This document shows, one piece after another, positions 33,255-48,454 of a DNA stretch of 64,000 nt. The notes beneath the pieces are model-generated. The model saw only the letters and a program-made list of their open reading frames with translations, had not been told where the DNA came from and ran no database searches. The DNA comes from Takakia lepidozioides (lineage: Eukaryota; Streptophyta; Takakiopsida; Takakiales; Takakiaceae). Both the position numbers and the translations under genes were made by a program. Every line of letters begins with the position of its first letter. The stretch's first letter is position 1. Location of the stretch: NCBI GenBank assembly GCA_030704615.1, contig CM060732.1:56961053-57025052 (forward strand). Reading direction: 5' to 3'.

Positions 33255-34140
33255 TGGAGAATTTGTGGAATGACCAACTTGTATGTAAGAACAGTCAACT
33301 TGAAGGGAAATATGAAATGGATAGATGGTGGTATCCTGTTATAGTCCGTGAATTGAAGGCATGACTTGTTGTTCATATACTTATGGGGATTAAAAAATTT
33401 CCGAACATTAGGTTGTATTGGAAGGCCAACAATTCGTACTTCAATTGCCCTCCTATAATCCGAATTATGTCCTGCAACCGACGAGAGAGCATCTTGAGAG
33501 CCTCCACCTTATTGACAACTGATATGTTTGCATTGTTCTGCTCATTTTAAATTTGACAAGCTAGCTAAAACTTGCTAGCTACTAGGTGCTCAAAATGCCA
33601 TTTTGTATGTCATTTTCGTGCAGAGGCCTAAGTAGAACTTGTGTGTGGATGAACAAATGGTGAAACTCAAAGGTGAGTATGCTAGATTTCAGTAGTACAT
33701 GGCTAAAAAACCCGTGAAGTGGGGCATAAAAGTATGATGCTTGACAAATGTATCTTCTAAATATGTCTAGAAATTGGAGGTGTATCTAGGGAAGGATGAT
33801 GGAAATGATTTGATGCATGGATCTGGATATGAACTGTTTACAAGGCTACTGACAGGCTTGATCGAAGATAAGGGACATACAACAACTATGGATAACTTAT
33901 TCAACAGCCCTATTCTTTTCTATGACTTGGCAGCCATGTCCATCTTTGCTACTAGTACAGTCAAAATAATGAGGGCGGAGTTTCATTTCTACCTACATCT
34001 GGATAAAAGTGGTGAGAGGGGTAGGCTGGAAATTGGAATGATATTGCATGCACATGTGAGGTAAGTTGGCTGTTGTTTCTTGGATGGACAACAAATTGGT
34101 GACCCTCTTGAGTACAACCATTTTCCCTATTGATGATGAT
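33255..34140 (+). pseudogene. piggyBac-type transposase remnant
   Basis: The frame carries VRELKA and VHILMGIKKFPNIRLYWKA (about 33340-33430), then CVDEQMVKLKGEY with the first catalytic Asp (about 33640) and YMAKKPVKWGIKV. Next come LEVYLGKDD, the GHTTTMDNLFNSP block with the second Asp (about 33885) and VSWMDNKLVTLLST (about 34080). This is the order of the DDE_Tnp_1_7 (piggyBac) family. Three in-frame stops (TAG, TGA, TAG) between 33690 and 33770 and the absence of the N- and C-terminal parts show that it is dead. No TTAA-flanked terminal repeats were found. Confidence 0.8.
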
Positions 34141-36117
34141 TGTTTCATTGAAAGAAGACATGGAAGGGACTAAAAGCCTTGTGCCCCACCTCCCCCATAG
34201 TGATGCACTATTAGCACCACATGCAGGGGGTGGATGTGCAGTTGCAATTACGTGGTTATTACTTAATACAAACCCGTGACCATAAGTGGTGGCACATGTT
34301 GCATTTCCACAGCATTGACACGTCTTTTGGTCAATTCATACCTTTAGTATCTGGGCTAGATGGCAGCAAAAGGCCGGACACCTCGTAGCCACACGCTATT
34401 TAATTTAATTTCTTACTTTGCCGTATTTTTGCTAATTATCGTGTTATAATTATTTCTCTTGTATTTTTTAGTTGCAAATTTAAGGAAAAGATCCTTAATT
34501 CAATTTAAACCCCTGTTGGACCTTAAAAAAACAGTATTTAGGAGGTTTTGGGCCCGTCTTTGAGGTGAATATGACTCATTCATCCCAAGATTTGGAGGTA
34601 CTGGTAAATGTCTTTATCCTCCCTACTTAGGCTTGGTTTAGGTGCTTTGTGGTGGGATTTGAGTAGGTTAGTGCATCCCTACTGTAAGCGCTTCGTAGGC
34701 CTAGGCATGTAGGATTTAGTCAATAATACCCAAGACTTGGAATACAATATAAATACGTAAAAATACAGAATGACTTAGGAACGCAACCTCGCCTTGTGAA
34801 GAAGGAAGTTGGACCTCTTTCTTGCCGGAGTTTTAGTTGTGATACAAATCTTCGCCACTAGCAAACCATGGACCCGTCATGCACTAATCACAGTCGGATA
34901 GGCGATTCTTCGAGCCCAACCCACACCGCTATCCGTCACGATCCCCTCGGCTAGTATGTTGTCACCCTTGCCATGGGCGTCAAGGGCTCGTCACCTACGA
35001 TGCAGTGTTTACGACTGCTAGTCATGAGGGATTTCTGACTAAAAAATAATCATGAAAATCAGTTCTTGTAGTGAATTTCTTGTATTAAGCTTTCAACATT
35101 ACCGATATATTCTCTTTATAAAATAGTGATTGGGTTCCTAACAAATGTAACACAGAGCACGTCTGCTCTGATAATTAGGTGCTCTATCTATGTGTCTTTC
35201 TACCATTGTTAGGAAGTATTGTTCATTGGCACACCTGTAGCTTTCAACACCCACAATGTGTCAGCTTTGAGGTTAATCATTTTAACCTCCATATCTAGTT
35301 CCAACTCATCCATGCGATGTTTGGCCAATGCCTCACTGTATTCAATTTTTGCAGCTTATACGGGAAGTATGACATAAGCTTTTGGGATTCTGGTTTTCTC
35401 ACCATACTTTTCAACCTTAGGATAGGTAACAAATCTCATTTTTATCCAAGGGGTTCTAATACTTGCCAACTCTTTCATCTTGATTCCTACTTCCTTAACC
35501 AATTGTTCATTGTTTTCCAACTCTTCCATGTTAAGCCCAAGTCTAAACATATATATGACGACCTTGCCAAAAGAATACTTTGATCATCCAACCTTTTCGT
35601 CTACACTTTTTATGTTCTCAATGGCTCCAACTTTGATATGGAAATAATATTGTTGCAGTGGCTCATCGTTCTTGTATTTGCGGTAGTATAGGATAGTGAA
35701 TACCTTCACCCTCCCCCGCTCAAACCCCGGCTCTCTCTCCGGCCACCTCCTAAGTCTCCAGGCCTCAGCTTGTCTACTTTTACGTTTCCAGATTACAATA
35801 GATTCAGTTTCATGATTCTGGACCCCAAACCAGGTTTATTTTCTCTGCTTTGGTCACTGCAAAGGGGAATATGCTCCTGCTGACATAGTACCTCCTGTGG
35901 TGCTACATCTCATCTTAAGCAAATGGTTCTTAAGCAAATGGTTCGTGAGTTATTTGGCACAGTCTTCCGTGAGCTATGCCTTATGGCAGCCTATGGGCAC
36001 AAAAGGGTTTAATTTTTTCCCTTCAAATAATCCATCATTCAATAAAGTTTTCCAGGGCCACCGCTCCCTGTTATAAAAAAAAAGACAAAAGAAAAAAGAA
36101 AAGTCTAAGTCCCCCAA
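34141..36117. other. Intergenic DNA between the piggyBac remnant and ARF
   Basis: No gene could be supported. A minus-strand frame at 35356-35550 (MEELENNEQLVKEVGIKMKE and further) continues with breaks to about 35230 and looks like a coding relic with charged helices, family unknown. Confidence 0.4.
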
Positions 36118-38777
<2,660 letters not shown>

Positions 38778-38989
38778 ACAGTGACAGGGACTGAAGATGG
38801 GAGGGATCATCTCCTTAGCCTGCGGATTTTTCTTGTTGCAGACTTAGACACTAGCACCTTTCTTTGGTTAGGGTATGTGGTTTCTTTTGTATTGTCTGCT
38901 CTACATTTGATCAATGTTCTGGAGACATGGTTCGTGCCATTTTCATTTATCCTTCTCAACCCTGTCATTGGATTGTGACCGACTCTTTG

Positions 38990-40130
38990 CTGGATTTGGG
39001 GCACAACTTGGTAGAGGGTTGTGTTGGGGCCACACTGTGGCAACATATGTCGAGGCCCAATGCGACCTCTCGTGTGGCTTTTGCCTTTGGCCCATGTGTG
39101 AAGAATTGAAATCTAAGACCAAGTGCAATTTCCTATGTATCCCAGCGCCTCTCCTATGTCGAGGCCCAAGTGCGACCTCTAGTGTTGCCTATGCTGTTGG
39201 CCCATGTGTGAAGAATTGAAATCTAAGACCAAGTGCAAATTCCTATGTATCCCATCGCCTCTCCTATGTGGAGGCCTAAGCGGGACCTCTAGTGTAGCCT
39301 ATGCTGTTGGCCCATGTGTGAAGAGTTGAAATTGAAGACCATGTGCAATTTCCTATGTATCCTAATAAGTCTCCTATGTCGAGGCCCAAGTGCGATCTCT
39401 AGTGTAGCCTATGCAGTGGCCCATGTGTGAAGAATTGACATCTAAGACCAAGTGCAATTTTTTACATTATATCCAAGTGCACCTCCTATGTGGAGGCGAG
39501 GCCCATCTAAGTCCAAGTCCAATCTTCTATTCATGTAGCTAAGTGCATCTCCCATATAGAGGCCTGAGGCCCATCTAAGCCCAAGTCCAATCTTCTATTC
39601 ATGTATCCAAGTGCATCTCCCTAGGCCCAAGTGTCTGGTGTCATCTAAGCCCAAGTGCAATCTCCTATGTATCCAAGTCTCTCTCTACAAGAGAGCCAAC
39701 AAATTGTCTCGCTTCAAATAAATAAATAAATATAGACGCCTCCCGAAGGGAAGGGAGCGTAAATTATGGTGTCTCTTCACCACAAGGGCTATTGCCTTCC
39801 AGCTGAAATGTATCCCAATGCGTGTTGGCCCATGTGTGAAGAATTGAAAATCTAAGACCAAGTACAATGTCCTATATATCCAAGTGCGTCTCCCATGTAG
39901 AGGCCCAAGTCCGAGCTGCAGTGTCATATGTCCCCTATGTCTCCAGATACCCCAGTTTGGGAGATCTAGGGTAGCCGATTCCCTTGGCTGATGTGTGAAG
40001 AATTGTAATCTACCGCCCCATTGCAATCTCCTATGTATCCAAGTGCTTCTCCCATGTAGAGGCCCAAGTAAGACCTGCAGTGTCCAATGTCATCTATGTC
40101 CAAGTGCAATCCCCTATGCATCCAGAGGCC
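38990..40130 (+). repeat. Tandem repeat array downstream of ARF (about 109-bp unit)
   Basis: The string AAGAATTGAAATCTAAGACC recurs at 39101, 39210, 39319 (changed) and 39429, giving a period of 109-110 bp. Each unit also carries CTCCTATGTCGAGGCCCAAGTG and GGCCCATGTGTG. After 39480 the units are shorter and decayed (AGTCCAATCTTCTATTCATGT), and a longer copy returns at about 39830-39930. No coding function is evident. Confidence 0.75.
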
Positions 40131-40584
40131 ATGCAGTTTGGGATCTCCATGTCATTGTTCCAACCAAGCCCACTTTGCTATTTTTGCAATCTCCCCTGTC
40201 GAGGCTTCATATATTGATATATCCACTTTGCTATTTTCACGAATTTCCAGCGACCAAAAGTACTTGAATCTCCAAATCTCCCATGTGAAGGGCCAATCAT
40301 TGCTTCCAGGAATTGAAGCCCGCTGCGGCTATTATTCCCGAATTTCCAGCGACCAAGTTACTTGGATTCCACATCTCCCACACCGCTGTTCCAAAAATCA
40401 TGAGACCAAGCTGGTGCGCCCCTCCTCATCGAGGGCTTTCTAATGGCACCAAGCACCGTTTTGGGAGATCTCAACGATACTACGAAACAAAAACAACGTC
40501 TTGCTTCATATATTGATATCCTAGGACATCTTAATAACCCTGGGAATGATTATTACTTCATTGTGCAGTGTTTGTGTTCCAATG

Positions 40585-41005
40585 TTGGACTGATATATAG
40601 GGCCTGGCCAGGTATCAACCTGGGTATCGAATAACCGACCTGGTTGGGTATTGGTTTTTGCAGTCCTAGAGTTAATAACCGGACCCTTGGTATTGGCAAT
40701 TGTAATACCTAGTCATACAAAAATTGCATAGGGTGGTATTGACAAAGGTACTACCCATGCAATACTTGTATTATGGGGCAAAAAGAAGGACTATATCAAT
40801 GTTGGATCAGGTATATAGGGCTTGGTCGGGTATCAACTTGGGTATTAAATATCCGACCCGGCTGGTATTGGTTGTTGTAAAAGTAGGGTTATTAACCAGA
40901 CCCCTAGGTATTGGCAGTTCTAAAACCTAGTCAATACCTCCATAGGGTGGTATTGACAAAGCAAATACCCTGGGGTATCTGCATGATGGGCAAAAAGGAC
41001 TATAC
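40585..41005 (+). repeat. Two-unit tandem duplication, period about 221 bp
   Basis: TATATAGGGCCTGGCCAGG at 40592 recurs as TATATAGGGCTTGGTCGGG at 40813. Both units continue with GGTATCAACCTGGGTAT, GGTATTGGTTGTTG and ATAGGGTGGTATTGACAAAG. Confidence 0.65.
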
Positions 41006-43046
41006 ACATGGTTATGGTATGATGGTTAGGTGGGTGCACATGACCAGCCCCAAGTGCCGCCAGTATCTTCATTTTTTCCCGTATGTCATTTAAGTTAGGG
41101 CCCATCCCAAGACCTCCCTAAGGACGTGGGCCCGCCTCAAGACCTACACAAAGCCAGCCGCCACAAACCCTTGAGAGTTTAGGGTTCCACTTGACATCAT
41201 CTATCATCTCTCTCTTGTTGAAGATCTATAAGAGAAGTAAACAACAGAAAAAAAATTTCTTCAATAGATTCCAAGTACCAGGCACAATGAGCCTCCGGAG
41301 TTTTGTCACCAAAAAATAGGGTAATGAGTACTTGTACATAACCATTTTACAAAGAATGATATTGATTTAGTTGTTCCCGCAATTTCCTCCAAAGCATTAT
41401 AGTAGCATTTTTTTCATGACAAATTTATGCATGTTTCAATTCTTTGAACTGGTTACAAAATTGCGTGTCTTATTTTCAGCCTCCCACCAGCTGGACACAA
41501 CCATTCAATAGGATAAAAACATAGACTTTTTTTTTTTTAAGAGAACAGGGACGGAGACCCTGAAGCTTTATTTTTTAATTATTAGAGGGGAAAAAATTAA
41601 AACCCTCGATTACACCATAAGGCACACACACCGTCGTCAGTGAAGGGGGGAACTTGACACTCATTCAGAGTATGATACGATCTACCAAGGCCCACGCCCT
41701 TAAAACCAAACTTTGCAAAAAGGTCAGTGGCACTTATTGAGAAGATCATCCAAATCCGTTAAGAACGTGGGGTGCAGTTGTGAGTCGCTTTCTGCGGACT
41801 ACCAAGTAGCCCTGTGATCAACGAAAGCTGAGCTTTGAGACTTTTGATGACTGCTGGATATGCTTCCACGTTATGTCTCTATCAAACTCCGGTGATGCTG
41901 TGGACGGGGGTGCCGCGGATGCCCTCCATGCAAGTCGGGGGCAGGACATTCCATAGGCAGCTGTCTTGGGCTGGAGCTGTAGCATAAGATGCCTCCCTCC
42001 CCCCATGTCGAGTAAAGGTACTGTGGAGCGCACCTCCCTGTCGTGGCGCTCTTTCAACATCTGCACACAGTTTTTTCCAAGCCCTTCTATAGACATTGAA
42101 ATAACAAGGTAATTTTCAAATACCACCGAGAGATAAAAAAAGAGTATTACACACAATTCCACATGGTATTTGGAGATATATTCCATAATCTAGATGGCGA
42201 AGATTTCTTTTTGTATCGAATAAACTTCCATACTGTGATGCCTTCACATTACCCAGCCTCATTTTGGCTCTTAGAGAGGAACTTGTGAGGCCGCCACATC
42301 CTGCGTATATAAGTTGTAGAGCTCCTGCTACACTTTATGATTTGTACACCGTTAGACCTTCTCTTTAATTCTTATAGCCGTTGATCGCCTTTGGCGGCGT
42401 AGATTAGATGACCTGGCCATGAGCCCGTAGCGCCTTGGCATTTGGCAGTGACATGTCTGACACCTAGTTTTTGATAAAGGGAATGCACACCTCGGACTGA
42501 GGGCGGAATTTTGGATGTTCAGTTCTGTGTATATATGAGGTGTGGTCGTATGTGGATTGCGGAGAGAGGTGTGACAGAAAGACTGTGTCTGTGAGTGTAT
42601 TGTGTACATGTTGTGCATCCAGAGCATTCATTTGTGGCTCCTCTGTGTGATTCCCCCCTTTTCGTGAAGCAGACTTTACCGAGTTACATTCCCCCGCAAC
42701 AAGGCTGACAGGAAGAGGACGGAGCATCTAAACCCTACCCGCATTTTGAGCTTCACAGTACATAAGTGACAATAAAACATGTTTTGTCACCAAGTTCGAA
42801 AATGACCTAAAAACTACCAAAACAACTCCACTAGTCCTTAGTTACTCACTTTTAAATTAAAGAGCAACAAATGACAAGTGAATGTTATTTATTTATTTTG
42901 GGGTTGAGAGAATGGATACAGACTGCCAACTTATCGTACAACCATAGTGCTATAAAACCATGAGACCAAGTACTGGAGATGAGCAAAACACGTGAATAAT
43001 CAATCTAGAATATTTAACAACTATTTGCGAATAAGGAGTGCTGCAA
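41006..43046. other. Intergenic DNA with a poly(A)-ended retroposon tail
   Basis: At 41527-41580 a T-run is followed by the complement of AATAAAGCTTCAGGGTCTCC, the appearance of the 3' end of a minus-strand poly(A) retroposon whose body I cannot identify. Minus-strand frames at 41818-42186 and 42352-42727 have no family features. A TATATATGAGG box at about 42530 might belong to an old LTR, but no partner was found. Confidence 0.35.
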
Positions 43047-43382
43047 TCAAGTGATCAGAAATAACTTCCGATGTGGATGCAGACTTTGTTCTTTGAATCT
43101 CAATGCGCTTGTAAAGCTCCTCAAGAAGTCCAGCCCCATATGTGAAGTAACGAGGGCATTCATAGCAGCCTTATAAGCGTACGCAGTGTATTGTCCGAAT
43201 TTTTCTTGATCAATACCCGCCCAACTTTTTGTACCTGGTGGAGGAGGGATTTTGATTTGAGAAGACTCAAGTTGTTTTACTTCAAAGGCCCCACATTGTT
43301 CGATTGCTAATCCAACCTCAGATTTGTTGCTTCTGTACAAGGGCACGTTGAAGGAGTCTCTTGTTTGTGCCGTAAGCAAGCC
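43047..43382 (-). CDS. SABATH-family methyltransferase, last exon (separated and inverted)
   Basis: On the minus strand the exon starts at 43382 after acceptor TGTGTAG and ends at TGA 43047-43049, 111 codons plus stop, phase 0. It begins GLLTAQTRDSFNVPLY, continues with LAIEQCGAFEVKQLE, then FGQYTAYAYKAAMNALV and SHMG. This is the C-terminal third of SABATH enzymes, starting exactly where exon 2 at 31899 ends (DLVSE followed by GLL). No exon 1 or 2 lies upstream on this strand. It is best read as the displaced end of the gene at 30917, although a second, truncated paralogue is possible. Confidence 0.8.
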   Translation of the reverse strand, partial: GLLTAQTRDSFNVPLYRSNKSEVGLAIEQCGAFEVKQLESSQIKIPPPPGTKSWAGIDQEKFGQYTAYAYKAAMNALVTSHMGLDFLRSFTSALRFKEQSLHPHRKLFLIT

Positions 43383-46300
43383 CTACACATCAATGAGTAG
43401 ATTAATATCTGTTGAATATTGCTCTTGTCGCACTGTGAATATTACTGTTTTGGGTAACCTTTATCCCTCTCATGGACCGCTCCAGATCAAAAGTCATACT
43501 ATGAATTGGGTCATTTATTTTATTAAGTATTTTAATATTTATTTCTTGATGTGTTTGTTTTATTTTGTTCTTTGGTGAGTTCGTCCAAGGACATTTGGAA
43601 CTCTTTTCCAAGCATGACAAAAACATGTAATCACTTTAGCCAAGAACAATGAAAGAAAACTCCATTTGAGTTGAAAATCAGTGAATCTACCCCTAACAAC
43701 AACCTACAACTTCTATTGTACAAACACCTTCCTCATCCTAAGCCGCTGAGATATGATTTAGATTACCACCCATTTCTTTGTTTTTTCTAGCTCTATCTTA
43801 ATATCTTTGTATTGGCACTTGGACAATAATGTATATTATAGAAGAATGTAACTGTTGTGTGCCCATAACGTACACTCAATGTAAGTATAAACTTGACGTT
43901 GCACGAACAGGGCAGTTTGCTAGGGTTTTGTTTTGTTTTGTTTTGTTTTTAATTCCCATGTGCCACCAGGGGCTGGGATCAAGCTTGCATCAACGCAAAG
44001 CTTAACACAATTTGTTTTCAAATAAGTTAGGACCATTTTGTACAGAAACCAAAAAAAGTCCCAAAATGTGCATTTTGACCAAGCCCGTGAGCATTGTTGC
44101 ATAATTTTCCAGGGCAAATGCTCTCCATATTCCATTGCCTCCTCAAATCCCGCTGGCTCTGTCAAAATTTCAGGACAATCCAACAAGTTTAGGGGGGGTT
44201 TACTTTGTATTTGGATGGGGATAGGCTTACGATTGAGAATTTTCAAAGCAGATCATGGAGGTCCCATGGTCACTGGAAATTTTGGGCCAAATCTAAATTG
44301 CAATGGCCAGTCTATGCAGTGGCATCTTTTTAAAGCACCCTACCAAAAACTACAACATTTAGAGCAAAAATTGCATCTCGGATGGAGCTTTGAGTGATTT
44401 TCCCGGCGAAGGATTCTGGCAGCCGGAATTGCATGTGACTCAGGTGACCACGCCTGTGTCGTCATACGGCCCTGCAACGTTGTCGGTCAACCTACGCGCC
44501 CCTGCCCCTCCCCCCCCCCAACTCACGAAGTTATGAATGAATGGTTAACAATAGAGGGATGAGAATCGAGAGTATATTGGAAATGGTTGTTTATTGGGGA
44601 AGGTATGATCTTGATAAATAGGTATTAACTGTGAAAGGTACATAGGATAAACACTCGATGTGTGGTCCTCCCTCCTAGGGAGGAGCCAATAAATTAAATA
44701 TTGAATAATATGATAACTTATTATTAATTTTAGTCCAGAATGCAACAAACGTATGACAATGTGTGTTAGGCAACTCTTCAAGTCTCTTCTTTCTTTTGAT
44801 ACTTTTCAATTTTCTTTAGGGTTTTGGGGTCATCTCCGTGTAAAATTTTGTGTTGGATGCAACTCCTCCAGTGTAGTGGCCTCGCGTTAAATATGTCATG
44901 TTATCTCCTTAGGAGATACCACTTTGCAACCATTGGGTCCGAGCTGGCTCTATTTAGAATCCGGATCTCAAATTCATGATCAACAAGTTTGAAGAAATGC
45001 ATTCAGGTACAACCATTTGTCGGGCTCAAGATAAGAGTTGAAGACATGTGTTATTATTTTGGCTTCAAACATATCAAATGTTACATAACCATTGAATTTT
45101 GGTACATATACACAAGTGTGTGATCCTTGAGACTACATTTTTCTTCAATTTACAAATATTAATCATATATTAATCCATCAGGGTTACTCCTGGAAAAATA
45201 TAGATCTTATATCTTTGAGTCAAAGCATCTATGAAAAGCTAACATCCAATACAAACTCAGAAATGTATCGACTAGATATGGTGATTGGTTATAAAAATTG
45301 ATGCAATGATGTGTGCTAACAATCACTTTTGCCAACATTGGTATTCAAATGCAACTTAGTAGGTGGTACTAAAGTCCTTTACTATGAATGTAACTACTAT
45401 GTATATATAACAAGAAAAACAGCCATCGTTAGGTCATATTGCTTCAAGGTATGCATTAATTAATTATAGATGAACTAATATAATATTTTGATAGGTTGAT
45501 ACACCATATGACACTACCAATAGATTCCACATTTTTCATTTGTGCAACGCAGAATCGTGGTTTGTCATGAATAATTGTGACGAGAGGAAGACATACAAGT
45601 TTGATAAAACCTAAAAGGGAAGAAAGATGTGGTGACACATTGTAAAACACAACACGACACATATGCAGGATGCATGAGGGGCTATGTAGATATGAGTATG
45701 TATTCTGATCCCACCAGAAAACTTTAACAAGTTCATGGTACATCATCAGTTTCTTAAGGCGAAGTGGACGCCGTGAGTTTTATTTTCCTTAATTTTGTCT
45801 ATCCAAATTTATATTGTTCTATTAATCCTTCAAATCTACTAAATAATAGTTTGCTGATATTTTCCAGTCCCATTGGTATTCTTAAGTCATATTATTCACA
45901 TTCCATTTGACACTATATTAAAGTATAACATCACATTGCACATGCATCAATATACGTTGTGTATTTTTGTTTGTGGCAGTATCGAGGCCAGAGGAGTCAA
46001 GGGCACAACACCGGTTTAGAAAAGTGACAGGCAAAGGCCAACCATCTTTGACAAAAGATAATTTCAATGAGTTGCTAGGCTCATGTATGTTGGCATTGCT
46101 TTCTTAATCACTTCACTATTTCTATATATATTTTACTATAGATCTATTTTACTGTACTTTTAATGAATTTGTGTACTAAATTAGGGGTGTTGGAGAACAA
46201 TTCCGATAATTCTCATTTTGAAGTATGTGACCTGAGATGAACTGATCAATTCATGTGGTTGTATCTTAATACAAGTTTATCTATGAACTGAGTAACAAGG

Positions 46301-46512
46301 ATTAATTTAAACTGAATGTTATTTTGGGCCTTCTATTGTGTGAAAAAAGAATATTTTATATTTTAAAGAACATTGTATACTGGATTATTTTTTCCACCAT
46401 TTTCAATCTATTTTCAGGGCTATGTTCCTTTTTTCCCAAAATTATGTATATATCTATAAGATGTTCATGTGGGTACAATGGTTGAAATCTAAGGAAGCAA
46501 TGTTGGATGCAG
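43383..46512. other. AT-rich intergenic DNA, mostly without a gene
   Basis: Starts with intron-like sequence upstream of the SABATH exon. There is a (TTTTG)n run at about 43926-43945 and a C-run at 44509-44519. At about 45980-46090, after a CAG, the plus strand reads SRPEESRAQHRFRKV...TKDNFNELLG, which could be an upstream exon of the EF-hand gene. This is not secure. Confidence 0.4.
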
Positions 46513-47947
46513 AACAGCTCCCGTACACGATAATATGTTCAAATATGTTGACACGGATGGAGATGGAACTATTAGTTTTAGGGAAATTCATGAAGAGATT
46601 AAAACCTTTAGGGCTATGAGATCCTCTGACGCTAAGCTTCGAGGTTAGTTATTCATATTCTTCTTGATATTGATATTTAAATAAATGATATAGTGTTATT
46701 GACTAAGATTCACATTTTACAGTAGCAATATAATATAGTGTTATTGTGTAGTTTTATAGCAAGTTAACTTCTGAACATTTGTGATAAAAAGACTGACCTC
46801 CAACGATAGGTCAGTTGATAGTGCACTGATTGCCATTTTGGTGATTCTGGGTTCAAATCCTGCTTCCTCATTGGGTGTGGTATTGATTAGTACCATGTGC
46901 TGCCTTTCTCCTTTCACTATAATGCAGGGGCCTGATTTGTGAGCAGTCGCTCCCAGGTTTTTCCCTTCACAATAAATAAATAAACAAATGTATTCAATAA
47001 GAGTTTGACACACAAAGAGCAAATATTCCAAACTTGAATGCTTCTTTTATGGGACACAGCTCCCCTTTGTGTTACAAATGCTCAAAAAAAATGAAAAAAA
47101 GAAAAGAAAACAGATACATTAATTATTTTGAACCCTATATGAAATTTACATATATTTAATAAAGGCCATTGCTTATGATTCAACATGCAGTTTTATACAA
47201 TTATTATGACTCGAATCACGACGGTAAGATTTCTAGGTCGGAGATTGCAGATGCTATGATGGTTGCATGCGGCCAATCATTACCGCAAATCCAACTAGAA
47301 CAGGTGTGTTATCTAATCAATATAATAAGATAAATGCAACCTTCAAAAAATTAAGATTAATTTGTGCTTGTGCAAAGTAAAAAATTGAATAGTCGTGATC
47401 TATGATGTTAAGTTGGACTTGTATCAAACTCAAATTTCTATCTTTGGCGAGGACGTGTACAACGGCGTGACATCGGATTGGCCAATCAAACAAAGTTGCA
47501 CTATCTCTAAATTGCGGCTGATTGCTTCTAATAATCATAGCAGCATTGTCATTGTAGAGGTTTCATGGAATCCATCATTTAGGCCGACACCTTTGTGACA
47601 CCAATCGGTGGATTGAACCCACAACCACTTCCGAGGTGGTATGTGCCCATTACCAGTGTGCTAAAACTTGGCTGTCCATGTTTTGTCATAGTTGTTTCCT
47701 GGGGTTTCACACTTCTCAAGTTTTCAAGTTTTGACATTACACAACACAAGCCTTTAGCTTAGTTACAATGGCTAACCTTTTGAATTTGTTAGCATATCAT
47801 CGCATAATTCTCATAATCTCTTGCACAATGCATCTTGTGAGTTCCACGATGGAGACGTTTGATATTGACAAGGACGGATTTTTGAATTTTAATGAGTTCA
47901 GTACACTCATGCGCAATTCAGTTTCAGGGTTGGAATCAGTGATTTGA
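46513..47947 (+). CDS. EF-hand calcium-binding protein, three exons recognised
   Basis: Exon 46513-46643 encodes DNMFKYVDTDGDGTISFREI. Exon 47191-47303 encodes YYDSNHDGKISRSEIADAM. The split codon between them is in phase. A third part, about 47835-47947, encodes METFDIDKDGFLNFNEFSTLM and ends VSGLESVI and TGA. All three loops keep Asp at positions 1, 3 and 5 (or Asn) and Glu at 12, so calcium binding is expected of each. The acceptor of the third exon does not give a clean phase, so the gene may be damaged or have another exon. The upstream exon is uncertain. Calmodulin-like proteins and CDPK C-termini both fit. Confidence 0.7.
46795..46985 (+). mobile_element. tRNA-derived SINE 1
   Basis: An A-box-like ATAGGTCAGTTG is at about 46807 and B box GGTTCAAATCC at 46850-46860, with tRNA-like spacing. 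A T/C-rich body follows and ends in an AATAAATAAATAAA tail. The acceptor stem is not paired, so this is not a tRNA gene. It lies in the intron of the EF-hand gene. Confidence 0.65.
47580..47680 (-). mobile_element. tRNA-derived SINE 2 (head only)
   Basis: On the minus strand the A-box region TTTTAGCACACTGG is followed by B box GGGTTCAATCC (complement of 47610-47620). The remainder of the element is not clear. It lies in an intron of the EF-hand gene. Confidence 0.55.
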
Positions 47948-48284
47948 TGAACCCTTGGGCATCTGACTAACCAAAATCAACTAGTAAAATTTTTCACCAC
48001 ACATAACCTAAATCATGTGTGCATAAATGAATTTATTTTGTTGTATTGTTACAAATTTCTCAAAAGGTTAATCTACTTTCATGCTTGAGGTTGGGGTATG
48101 CATCCTGCAAAATTGATGGTTTGAATCAAAAACAAATATCTATGTACCATATAACATATTTCCATGATTTCTCAAGTAAATGCATGAAAAACTATTTTGC
48201 AATGGGTTCCGATTATTTCTGCCCTTCTTACCTAATAAATTGTGTCCTTCAAATTTTTGCGATGATCAAAACAAAATATGGACC

Positions 48285-48440
48285 ACAAGTAGCTCAGTTG
48301 AATGTGCATTGAGTGCCTGGACCTAGGTGAGTTTTGGGTTGAAATCGTGCTACATTATTGTGTATGGTGTTATCTTTTCTCTCTTCCCTTGAGCAATTTT
48401 GAAGAGCCTTGTGCTGGCACCTCACAGCAAGGTTATTTTC
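48285..48440 (+). mobile_element. tRNA-derived SINE 3
   Basis: A box TAGCTCAGTTG lies at 48290-48300 and degenerate B box GGGTTGAAATC at 48336-48346. A T/C-rich body like that of SINE 1 follows. It lies just downstream of the EF-hand gene. Confidence 0.55.
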
Positions 48441-48454
48441 TCCTCTAACTTTAA

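Noticed and set aside
42352-42727. Two overlapping minus-strand ORFs
   Set aside because: No motif, no exon signals, and composition like the surrounding noncoding DNA.
46795-46985. A functional tRNA gene
   Set aside because: A and B boxes are present, but the acceptor and anticodon stems do not pair and a SINE-like body and tail follow.
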